Part shown: one piece after another, positions 45,396 to 54,023 of the stretch
Position numbering within the stretch: position 1 is the stretch's first letter
Layout: each line of letters opens with the position of its first letter
Assembly (NCBI GenBank): GCA_963711465.1
Contig: CAVQEG010000002.1
Location: 310,001-374,000, forward strand
DNA from: CAVQEG01 sp963711465
GTDB taxonomy: Bacteria; Bacteroidota; Ignavibacteria; OLB7
DNA: 64,000 nt
Reading direction: 5' to 3'
Position numbers and translations under genes: made by a program
The notes under the pieces: model-generated
What the model was told of the DNA's origin: nothing
What the model saw: only the letters and a program-made list of their open reading frames with translations
Databases searched by the model: none

Positions 45396-48300
45396 ATGCG
45401 TATGAAACGTCTTCCCCGTCCAGCTCGCCACGTGTCATCCCGCATTCTGATCTCCGCCATCGCGCTGTTCGCCGCCGCCGCTGCCTCCATGACGGCACAG
45501 ACCACGCGCGACGTGAACCCGCTCCGCCACGTCGATCGGCCGCCCGCGGGTCAGATCCACCAGCGATCCAACACCGACACCCTGCAGCCAACCCGGCAGA
45601 CCGCCACGGCGTTCATCGAGAATCGTGGCCAGTGGGACGCCCGCGCGCGGTTCCTGCTGCAGACGCCCGGACTGAACACCTGGATCACCGGCACCGGCGT
45701 CGTGTACGATCTCTATCGATTCAATGATCGCCGGACGACGAATCAAGCGCATACTGTCCTCGACTCACCCGAACAATTGCAACAAGGGACTCGCAGCGGT
45801 CAGGTGGTGCGGATGCGCTTCCTCACCGACCGGCCGACGCCGCACACGGCGGGACGTGACGTCCTGCCGGGCGTCTGCAATTACTTCATGGGAAGCGACG
45901 CTTCTCGGTGGGTAACGCACGTTCAGCGGTTCGGAAGCGTGCGAGCCGAGCAGGTGTTCAACGGTGTCGACGCGGTGTACTACCTCGACGGCGGTCGACC
46001 CCGCTATGACCTGGTGGTCGCTTCCGGAGCCGATCCGTCGGTGATCCGCATGGCGTTCGACGGCGCCGACTCGATCGATGTCGCGTCGGATGGTTCGCTG
46101 CGAATTCTGACGGGCGTGGGAGAGCTTCGGCAGCAGGGGTTATATGCCTATCAGCAGGTCGGCGGTGAGCGGCGGCAGGTGGCGTGCAGGTTCACACAGG
46201 ATGGAAATGGCGGCGTGCGATTCGCGTTGGGTACATATGACCGGACCCGCGCGCTGGTGATCGATCCGCTGGTGTGGTCGACGTACCTCGGAGGCAACGA
46301 CGTGGACGGAGGAGTGGATATCGCGCTCGATCGCGGTGGAAACCCCTACGTGACGGGATTCACCATGAGTACCGACTACCCGACGAGCGTCGGTGCCTAT
46401 GACGACTCTTATGATCCACCATACACCAACGTCTTCGTCACCAAGCTGAGCAGTGATGGACGCACCCTCATGTATTCGACCTACCTCGGTGGATCGCAAG
46501 GCGGCAGTCAGGCGTATGGTATTGCGGTCGACGACAGTGGGTATGCCTACATAACGGGCTATACCAACGGCTCCGATTTCCCCACCACGAACGGTGCGTT
46601 TGATCGATCCTATGGCGGGGTCTACGATGCGTTCGTCACCAAGCTGAGTCGCGACGGCAGCGCGCTCGTCTACTCCACGCTGCTCGGTGCTGACGGCGAC
46701 GATGAGGGAACGGGTATCGCGGTCAATGACAGCGGAAACGCATTCGTTACCGGACAAACGGGCAGCAGTGGATTTCCGACGACAACCGGTGCGTATTCTG
46801 AAGCCTACCAGAACTCGCTGGACATTTTCGTTTCGAAGTTGAGCCGCGATGGCAGTTCGCTCGAATACTCCACATTCATCAACTCAAACACCGTGGCCAC
46901 TGCCTCAGCGATCGCAGTCGACGACAGCGGCAATGCGTACATAACCGGCAGCACGGTCGGAAGCGATTATCCAACCACCGTCGGCGCATACGACCGATCG
47001 TTCGAAGCCAACGGGTTAAATACCATCGTTACGAAGTTGAATGCTGACGGCTCAAAGCTTGTCTACTCGACGTTTCTCAGTGACCGGGGTTCCGGTAAGG
47101 GCTTTGCCGTTGCCGTCGACCGCTTCGGAAGTGCCTACGTCGTACGCAGTGCAACGACAAACAACTGGCTGACCAAACTGAGCCCCGACGGCGGTTCGCT
47201 CATATACGACACGGACGCCGGTGGCCACTCAGAATCGGCCATCGATGTCGCGGTCGATTCCTGGGGCGACGCCTACGTCGTCTCCTCGACGACCGACCCC
47301 GCGTTTCCAATCACCCCAGGGGCGATGGACACGACGTACAATGGAGGAACTGACATCGTCATGATGAAGTTCGATCAGAGCGGTGCGGCCCGCGTCTATT
47401 CGACATTCATCGGCGGAACAGACCGAGACGTAGGCCTCGGAGTCGCCGTCAATGATGCCGGTTACGTGTGCGTGCTCGGCATTACCTACAGCCCGGACTA
47501 TCCGGTGACGAATGGAGCATTCGATACGTCAATCAATCCGACCGGCACAGGGCAGGTGGATATGGTCGTCACTACCCTCGCGACGCCGACCGTCGCCGTC
47601 ACCTCCCGGAGCAGTGCAGTGCCATTGTGCGCCGGTTCCACAATTGGGCTCACCTGGTACTCCCTCCTCGTCGACAGTGTGAAGATCCAATACTCGACCG
47701 ATGCCGGTGCCTCCTGGATCACCATTGCGAACTCGGTCGACGCGTCGACGGGTTCCTACCGGTGGACGATTCCGGCCACCCCCACGACGCAGGCGCGACT
47801 GCGAATCAGCGATGCTTCGAAACCAACCGTGGTCTACGACGCGACCACGACCGACTTCGAGATCCGGGTGCTGGAGATTACCGGGCAGCCGACCGATCAG
47901 CAGGTTCATGTCGGCGACACCGCCAGCTTCACCGCCTCTGCGAGCGGGTCGGACACGGTACAATGGCAGGTGAGCGATGATGGCGGCAACAGCTGGCAGG
48001 ACATAGCGGGAGCAACCTCGACGACCTATTCGTTGACCGTGGCGCTCGACGACGACGGACACGAGTATCGGGCGGTATTCTCCGGCGGTTCATGCAGCCA
48101 GATGACCGATGCGGCGACGCTGCATATCCAGCCGTCGATAGCCCTTACCTCGCCGAACGGAGGCGACGCCTTCTGTGGTGGCGCGACGACGCAGATTACC
48201 TGGAGCGCCTTCGTTCTCACCGCCGTGAAGATCGAGCTATCCACCGATGCCGGTACCACGTGGGATACGCTGGCGAATTCGGTCCCGAACACGGGCTCCT

Positions 48301-48974
48301 ACGAATGGACGGTGACCGCCTCGGCGACGGGCAGCGCGCGAATTCGCGTGAGCGATGTGGACGATCCCGCCGTCAGCGATGTGAGCGACACGAACTTCGC
48401 GATCAACGTCTTGGAGGTCACGGCGCAGCCGGCCGATCAGACGGTGACCGCGGGCGGCACGGCAAGCTTCACCGCCGGTGCAACGGGTTCGCGATCGAAG
48501 CAATGGCAGCGCAGCACTGATGGCGGCGGCACCTGGACCGACATCTCCGGCGCCACGAGCAGCACCTACACGTTCACCGCCGACGTGAGCGACGACGGCA
48601 ATCAATACCGGGCGATGTTCACGGGCGCCCCGTGTCAGGCGATGAGCCAGGCGGCGACGCTGCACGTGCAGGCGAGCACGGGCGTTGCCACGGAGGTACG
48701 GACCGACCACGGCCTGCATGCGACCGTCACGCCGAACCCCGTACACGAGAACGAGTTGACGCTGCATGTCAACGCGCCGGTCGGTGCGCACGTATCGGTG
48801 TTCATGCACGACCTGCGGGGTGAACGCGTGTGCGAGAAATCGGGCGTCTCGACACCGGCAAGCGGCGAGCTCGTCATGCGGCTCGATGTGTCATCGCTCC
48901 CGTCGGGATCCTACGTGGTGACTGTCCGCACCGACACGTCGTCGACGTCGGTTCCCGTGACGATCAGCCGGTAG
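45396..48974 (+). CDS. Secreted SBBP-repeat and Ig-like protein with T9SS sorting domain
   Basis: A 1192-residue exported protein. A signal peptide (about residues 1-34, ending SMTAQ) is followed by the N-terminal domain that precedes SBBP repeats (TAFIENRGQWDARARFLL ... VDGVDAVYYLD-like segments, ending VIDPLVWSTYLGG). About seven beta-propeller-type SBBP repeats (about residues 290-710) share phrases such as DIALDRGGNPYVTG, FVTKLSRDG and VYSTFLGG-like strings. Two near-duplicate Ig-like/VPS10-like units follow (about 730-1090, with AQPADQTVTAGGTASF). The C-terminal 80 residues (VTPNPVHENELTLHV ... LSSLPSG-like SSLPSGSYVVTVRT) are a type IX secretion sorting domain, so the protein should be exported across the outer membrane and processed. 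Confidence 0.9.
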   Translation: MRMKRLPRPARHVSSRILISAIALFAAAAASMTAQTTRDVNPLRHVDRPPAGQIHQRSNTDTLQPTRQTATAFIENRGQWDARARFLLQTPGLNTWITGTGVVYDLYRFNDRRTTNQAHTVLDSPEQLQQGTRSGQVVRMRFLTDRPTPHTAGRDVLPGVCNYFMGSDASRWVTHVQRFGSVRAEQVFNGVDAVYYLDGGRPRYDLVVASGADPSVIRMAFDGADSIDVASDGSLRILTGVGELRQQGLYAYQQVGGERRQVACRFTQDGNGGVRFALGTYDRTRALVIDPLVWSTYLGGNDVDGGVDIALDRGGNPYVTGFTMSTDYPTSVGAYDDSYDPPYTNVFVTKLSSDGRTLMYSTYLGGSQGGSQAYGIAVDDSGYAYITGYTNGSDFPTTNGAFDRSYGGVYDAFVTKLSRDGSALVYSTLLGADGDDEGTGIAVNDSGNAFVTGQTGSSGFPTTTGAYSEAYQNSLDIFVSKLSRDGSSLEYSTFINSNTVATASAIAVDDSGNAYITGSTVGSDYPTTVGAYDRSFEANGLNTIVTKLNADGSKLVYSTFLSDRGSGKGFAVAVDRFGSAYVVRSATTNNWLTKLSPDGGSLIYDTDAGGHSESAIDVAVDSWGDAYVVSSTTDPAFPITPGAMDTTYNGGTDIVMMKFDQSGAARVYSTFIGGTDRDVGLGVAVNDAGYVCVLGITYSPDYPVTNGAFDTSINPTGTGQVDMVVTTLATPTVAVTSRSSAVPLCAGSTIGLTWYSLLVDSVKIQYSTDAGASWITIANSVDASTGSYRWTIPATPTTQARLRISDASKPTVVYDATTTDFEIRVLEITGQPTDQQVHVGDTASFTASASGSDTVQWQVSDDGGNSWQDIAGATSTTYSLTVALDDDGHEYRAVFSGGSCSQMTDAATLHIQPSIALTSPNGGDAFCGGATTQITWSAFVLTAVKIELSTDAGTTWDTLANSVPNTGSYEWTVTASATGSARIRVSDVDDPAVSDVSDTNFAINVLEVTAQPADQTVTAGGTASFTAGATGSRSKQWQRSTDGGGTWTDISGATSSTYTFTADVSDDGNQYRAMFTGAPCQAMSQAATLHVQASTGVATEVRTDHGLHATVTPNPVHENELTLHVNAPVGAHVSVFMHDLRGERVCEKSGVSTPASGELVMRLDVSSLPSGSYVVTVRTDTSSTSVPVTISR

Positions 48975-49014
48975 CCGGAGAGCCAGCTGGGCGGCCTCCT
49001 TGGAGGGTGGAGAT

Positions 49015-49761
49015 ATGCCGAAACCGCACGAAATCATCGGTCGGGTGGACGAATGGCGTCTGCTCGACGAGATGGGGGGCAGCGGCCGACCTGAGCTTGC
49101 GTTCGTTCGCGGACGGCGACGCATCGGCAAGAGCTTCGTCCTCTCGCGATTCACCAATTCGGTTGGCGGCTTGTAGTACCAGGCGACGCGGCGAACCGAG
49201 TCGGAGCAGCTCGCCGGGCTGTCCACGATGCTTGCAGAGCACTTCGACGATGCGGCGCTCCGACACGGCAGTTCGCTCGCGGCGTGGGACGCACTGTTCG
49301 GCTACCTCAGTGAACGCGCTGCGGCCGACCGGCTCATGATCGTGCTTGACGAGTTTCCCGACCTCAGCCAGGCATCACCGGCGCTGCCGTCGATACTCCA
49401 GAAGTTCTGGGATCGCGACTGGGCCACCGGGCGGATGAAGCTGGTCCTCGCCGGCTCGTACGTCACGGCGATGAACCGACTGCTCGAAGCGGACCAGCCG
49501 TTGCACGGGCGACGGACGCTTCGTATGGCGTTCCGTACGTTCGACTTCCCGGATGCCGCGGCCATGCTGTCCGAATACGACCTGCGCGACCAGATGCTCG
49601 CCAACACGATGTTCGGAAACCTGCCGGGCCACCTGGCCCTGATCGAACCGACCCGGTCTCTCGCCGAAACCGTCCAGCGACAGATCCTCCACACCGGCGG
49701 CCGGCTTCTCGACGACGCTCAGACGGCGGTCGTTCCACGCCCCGACCCTCGTCCTCAATAG
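49015..49761 (+). pseudogene. AAA ATPase (DUF234-type) interrupted by an amber codon and truncated
   Basis: From ATG 49015 the frame encodes an ATPase start (PHEIIGRVDEWRLLDEM, P-loop VRGRRRIGKSFVLSRF), then meets TAG at codon 54 (49174-49176) within SVGGL-stop-YQATRRTESEQ, where related proteins have Tyr. The same frame then continues without error through IVLDEFPDLSQASPALPSILQKFWD, LVLAGSYVTAMNRLL and FDFPDAAAMLSEYDLRDQ. It ends abruptly at 49761 after RLLDDAQT, where related proteins continue with a C-terminal nuclease-like domain. A nonsense mutation plus a 3' truncation make it a pseudogene. A single-codon suppression event is not excluded. Confidence 0.75.
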
Positions 49762-49927
49762 CGAGAGGAATTAACCATTGCTGCATTGGAATAATTGACC
49801 GCCGGCTGTAGCTTCGCACTCGGTTTCACCGACGTCCACGTCCATTGCTCATCCCACGCACCGCATCAGTCGGTATTCGCCTCCAAACAGGAGTCGAATC
49901 TCTCACCATTTCTGGAGAAGTGTCATC

Positions 49928-50764
49928 ATGAGTGATCTCACGGACAACCTCACTGATTCGAACGTTGACGATCGCCGTGGCGATCGCATGGCGAGCTCGC
50001 CGGCTACGATCTCAATGCTCCCGGACCCAGTCCATCACACGGCCGCGCTCACCATGAACGACGCGCCAGGACTCGTGCATCTACAGCTTCAATGCGATAC
50101 GAGCGTTGACCCTGTTGAGGGATATTTAAGCCCCAGTCCCGATGGCTCCGGCGGTAGCAGTTGGGGTACCGAACAGTATCTCTACGTGGCGGACTCCCAG
50201 ACCCGCTACATATATCCGTCGTCTACGCCCCCCGGTGGCCCGAGTCAACCGTACGACCAGGGACCGGTCAATGGTGAGATGGCAAATTCGTATGTGTGGA
50301 CCTCATCTGACGTGAACGCCGGTGAGGCAACGATCATGGCTTCCGTACCGAACTCGTTTCTTTGCGCGCCGCAGGCAAACGGGCAACTCAACGTCGTCGG
50401 CACCGCCAATTCGAACAATCTCTCGCTGAAGCTCATTGCGGCAATAGACGGTGCGACGGTGGAGTTGGAGGGGCCGGTCAACCACTGGACTCCGAAAAAG
50501 GTAGCTGTGGGGCAAACCATATCCGCCTGCTCACTTCCACCAAATTCCAAGGCGGTGTTTCGCGCCGTCGACGCAAATCAGCTACCGCTTGGTCAATGCA
50601 CCCATGTTGACTCGGATGCTAACCTGCCGCCCTTGACATCGACCAATTCATCCGAACCCTTCTGTAGTGCGCAGATCGAGTTCACCAATTCCGATTCCAC
50701 GGCAAAGGTGGTGATCGTCGTGATGGAGGACGGGCTCGGTGGCGAGCGATGGCAGAAGCCGTAA
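49928..50764 (+). CDS. Protein of unknown function next to the STAND array
   Basis: A 278-residue protein with a GGAGAAG ribosome-binding-like sequence before ATG 49928. There is no signal peptide or membrane segment. It is rich in Ser, Asn, Thr and Pro, with a Gly/Ser/Pro stretch (YLSPSPDGSGGSSWGTEQYL) and beta-strand-like segments (NLSLKLIAAIDGATVELEGP, TAKVVIVVMEDGLGGERW). Four or five cysteines are scattered. I recognise no family. Base composition appears lower in GC than the neighbours. It converges with the first DUF4062-STAND gene across a GC-rich hairpin; a functional link is speculative. Confidence 0.6.
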   Translation: MSDLTDNLTDSNVDDRRGDRMASSPATISMLPDPVHHTAALTMNDAPGLVHLQLQCDTSVDPVEGYLSPSPDGSGGSSWGTEQYLYVADSQTRYIYPSSTPPGGPSQPYDQGPVNGEMANSYVWTSSDVNAGEATIMASVPNSFLCAPQANGQLNVVGTANSNNLSLKLIAAIDGATVELEGPVNHWTPKKVAVGQTISACSLPPNSKAVFRAVDANQLPLGQCTHVDSDANLPPLTSTNSSEPFCSAQIEFTNSDSTAKVVIVVMEDGLGGERWQKP

Positions 50765-50783
50765 CCCTCTCACACGCGGCATT

Positions 50784-50815
50784 CGGCCGGACCGCGACCT
50801 CGCGTGGTCCGGCCG
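50784..50815. terminator. Hairpin between convergent genes
   Basis: A perfect 10-bp stem CGGCCGGACC and its complement around a 12-nt loop, between the stop codons of the two convergent genes. No T tract is seen on either side, so terminator function is only likely. Confidence 0.5.
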
Positions 50816-50816
50816 A

Positions 50817-53789
50817 TCACGTATGGACATCGCCGACCGTCTTCGGGGAATCATCGCGTCCGTCGCGGATTCTTTGCCATGCATCGGCCTCCTCATTACG
50901 ATCGGTCGTGCGGAGGATCTGGATCAGCACGAGCATCGACAGGCGGGTGCACGGGTGCGACGGCCCCCACTGCTCCAGCTGTCGCGGCAGGAGTTCGCGG
51001 ATAATCGCCTCGGCCTCGTATGGTCGACCCTGCCGGCGGATTGCCGAGGCGATGCGGCACCGTGCATAGATCGTCATCTCATGGTGTTCGCCGTAGATCC
51101 GCCGCGCCACGTCATACGCTCGTCGGAACTGTGCTTCCGCGTCGGCCGGACGGTCGGACTTGATCGCGTTGCTACCGAGCCCGTCGAGCGCGCGGACGAG
51201 CACCGCATTGTCGCCGAGTGAGTGTTCGAACCGCTCCACAACGTCGTCGAGCATCGCCGAGGATTCGTCGAATCGTTCCAAAGTTCCGAGGACGCGGGCC
51301 AGTTCAACTCTGAAGTGGAGCGTGTCCAGATGCGTTTCTCCCAGCGAATGCGTGGCGACACGCACCACCCGCGCGAAGATGTCGGCCGCGCCGGCGACGT
51401 CCTCTCGCAGCAGCTTCAGCCCGGCGAGGTTCACGAGCCGACTCAGCGACTTCGGATGGTCGAGTCCGAACGTCGCCTCGCTGATCCGCAGCGATCGGCG
51501 CAGATGCGCCTCCATATCGTCGATCCGGCCACGCTGATAGGCACACGCGGACAGACTGTCGAGCACGTCGCAGACACTCGGATCATCCGGTCCCCCGCGG
51601 AATTCCAGACGCGTCAGTTCGTCGACCCAGAGTCGTTCTGCTTCCACGATCCGTCCGGTATGAAACAGGGCGGTGGCGTATCCGTCGGCGGCGTCGAGTG
51701 TCGCCGGATCGTCGGCGCCGCAATAGCGATGGCGTACGCGGTACACGAGCTCCTGTATCGGGAGGGCGTCGCGATAGCGTGATCCGGCGACGTGGAATGC
51801 ACCGACGGCCGACATCAACGTGAGCGACTGTACACCCGATCGCCGGGCCGCGCCGATCATCGCCGCACACGCTTCGACAGGATCGTGCTGCCCATCGAGT
51901 CCATGCCAGTATTCGATCAGTTCGTAGCGACGCGACGGCACGCTGAGCGCAAGGAACACATCCGGAGAGGATAGGCACCGCGCCAGGGCATCCGGTTCAT
52001 CCGCCTCCCTCCACTGCCACGGTTCCTCTTCGGCACGTCGAACGACGTCGGTCGCGCGACTGAAGAATTCTCCCAGTCGACGGTGGCGATCGCGCAGGGC
52101 ATCGGTGCCGGTGAGATACCGCGCGTGAACGGCCCGCTCCAGATAGCTGTGGAAGAAGTCGAGCAGCCCGTTGCGCCGCAGCATGTGGTAGTCGAATGCG
52201 AACAGAAGCCGCGAGAGCTCGAGTCGACGAAGACCGCTCAGCTCGAGCAACTCCACCTCCGAGAGTCCCGAACGAGCCGCCGCGATCGCGGTGAGCACCG
52301 AATCGAGCAAGTCGCGCCCGAAGTCGCGCTCCATGCGCTCGAGCACGAGTCGGAATGACGCGTCGAGATCCTCCGCGGCGATGAACCTGCCTACCAGATC
52401 GGCGATGGTCTCGTGAACGCCGTGTATCCGCAGTTCTTCGGCGACCAGCCGCAGGAACAGCGGGGACGACGCCTTGGCGTCGCTGGTGAGCAGACGCAGG
52501 TGCGCCGCGTCGATTCCCTTGTGGAACGCGGCGAGGTAGGCGACGACGATGCTCTGGCGGACGCGCTCGTCCTCGATCGGACGGAGCTCCACCACACGCC
52601 AGCCCCGATCGGAGAGTTCGCGCGCGACGTCCGCATCGGTCGTCGATGTCACGATGTGAATCGATGGAGGCAGCGCGTCGGGAAGCCACTGCAGCGACCG
52701 GCCGCGCGCCTCGAGTTGATTGGCGGCATCGACGACCAGGAGTGCGGGGATGGTGGAATTCTCACACTGCCTGCCGATGCGCTCGAGCCAGCCGGCAAAG
52801 CCCGCTTCGAGCGCATCGGGATCGCCATCGACCTGATCGTCGATTCCGAAGTGCGCCGCGCATGCGCGTACGATGTGCTCGATGGTGCCGGCAACCGTCG
52901 TGCTCGAATCGGTCGCTCCGACGTAGTGCTCCACCAGAAGCGCATCGGGATGCTTCCGGGCGAAGTCTGCGGCAATCGATGCCGACAGGGAGCTCTTGCC
53001 GATGCCCGATGCGCCGGCGATCACCGTCAGCTGTGCTGCAATCGCGGTTGAATCCCCAACGACACCGTCGTACTCGGTTCGTGGGATGTATGCACGTCGG
53101 CGGCTGGCAGCGAACGCGCGATGCGCGCGCAGCTCGAGTTCGTCCGGGCTCGGTCCGTCCCGGTCAGGCCACATCCGCTCGATCAGCGAATGCAGATCCG
53201 ACCGCACTCGACCTCCGAGTTCCAAGGGATCGACGAATTCCTGGAACTCCAGTCCACAGCTCGTGACACGATCGACGAACGATTCGAGGCGTCGCGAATC
53301 AGAATCCAGCGGACCGTCATGGCGACGCCGGTAGAGCATCACACACTCGTATGGATCGACTTCCTCATTCGCTCCCTCGCGCTGCGTCGCGGCGTCGACA
53401 CGGGAGAGCACGCCCTGGATGAATTCCAATTCCGTGACGCTCTTCCCCTCGCGCACTGCCGCTTCCACCCACGGATACCGCTCGATCAGCTGGTCGTCCA
53501 TAAAGATCTCGTGCAGTTGCGGTATCCAGCCGTAGGTGCTGCCGACGATACCGCAGAAGAACGGGTGGCAGCGATCGACCTCTTCGAGACAGGTGCGGAT
53601 GATCCGGCCGAGCGCCGCCTCCTCATCGGTCAGACCCCACCGCAGATCGATCTCGGTGAAGGTCACGCCCCGCTGCCGGCAGAGCACACGGATCTCCGGG
53701 AAGACTTTCTTCACCAGATGCTCGCGTTCCTCCTGCAGGTCGCGGAAGGTCGAGCTGATGAACACGCGGAGTTCGTTCGGTGCGGACAC
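50817..53789 (-). CDS. DUF4062-STAND NTPase-TPR protein A
   Basis: A 990-residue protein from GTG 53789 (M/V-SAPNELRVFISSTFRDLQE, with GGGGGAA upstream); the open frame further up is not protein-like. Order: a DUF4062 domain (about residues 6-95, with FISSTFRDLQEEREHLVKK and FTEIDLRWGLTDEEA), a second effector-like portion to about 230, then a P-loop NTPase of the STAND class. Its Walker A is GASGIGKSS (259-267), Walker B is ALLVVDAANQLE, and GLSEVELLELSGL-type winged-helix regions follow. The C-terminal TPR array is of the kinesin-light-chain type, with about 42-residue units. Its repeats are more diverged than those of its neighbours. The 234-bp gap to gene B suggests its own promoter. Confidence 0.85.
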   Translation of the reverse strand: MSAPNELRVFISSTFRDLQEEREHLVKKVFPEIRVLCRQRGVTFTEIDLRWGLTDEEAALGRIIRTCLEEVDRCHPFFCGIVGSTYGWIPQLHEIFMDDQLIERYPWVEAAVREGKSVTELEFIQGVLSRVDAATQREGANEEVDPYECVMLYRRRHDGPLDSDSRRLESFVDRVTSCGLEFQEFVDPLELGGRVRSDLHSLIERMWPDRDGPSPDELELRAHRAFAASRRRAYIPRTEYDGVVGDSTAIAAQLTVIAGASGIGKSSLSASIAADFARKHPDALLVEHYVGATDSSTTVAGTIEHIVRACAAHFGIDDQVDGDPDALEAGFAGWLERIGRQCENSTIPALLVVDAANQLEARGRSLQWLPDALPPSIHIVTSTTDADVARELSDRGWRVVELRPIEDERVRQSIVVAYLAAFHKGIDAAHLRLLTSDAKASSPLFLRLVAEELRIHGVHETIADLVGRFIAAEDLDASFRLVLERMERDFGRDLLDSVLTAIAAARSGLSEVELLELSGLRRLELSRLLFAFDYHMLRRNGLLDFFHSYLERAVHARYLTGTDALRDRHRRLGEFFSRATDVVRRAEEEPWQWREADEPDALARCLSSPDVFLALSVPSRRYELIEYWHGLDGQHDPVEACAAMIGAARRSGVQSLTLMSAVGAFHVAGSRYRDALPIQELVYRVRHRYCGADDPATLDAADGYATALFHTGRIVEAERLWVDELTRLEFRGGPDDPSVCDVLDSLSACAYQRGRIDDMEAHLRRSLRISEATFGLDHPKSLSRLVNLAGLKLLREDVAGAADIFARVVRVATHSLGETHLDTLHFRVELARVLGTLERFDESSAMLDDVVERFEHSLGDNAVLVRALDGLGSNAIKSDRPADAEAQFRRAYDVARRIYGEHHEMTIYARCRIASAIRRQGRPYEAEAIIRELLPRQLEQWGPSHPCTRLSMLVLIQILRTTDRNEEADAWQRIRDGRDDSPKTVGDVHT

Positions 53790-54023
53790 GGCGGTTCCCC
53801 CACTGTTCGTGGAGAATTGGGTTGGCGGAGCGGCCGAGATGGCGAGAAGCGATGTCGTGGGATGAGGGTACGGCGTGAGGCGGCGAGAATATAGCGCGCA
53901 GCCGGTGAACGCGTCGCCGCGTCTGAGGTCCGGATCGGCACGAGTCGGTCGGCCGTCGAAGCGACGTCGCGCCGGCGTTGCCGTTGGCCGCACTCCCGGA
54001 ATGCGTGCGTCAGCGTCTGCCTG

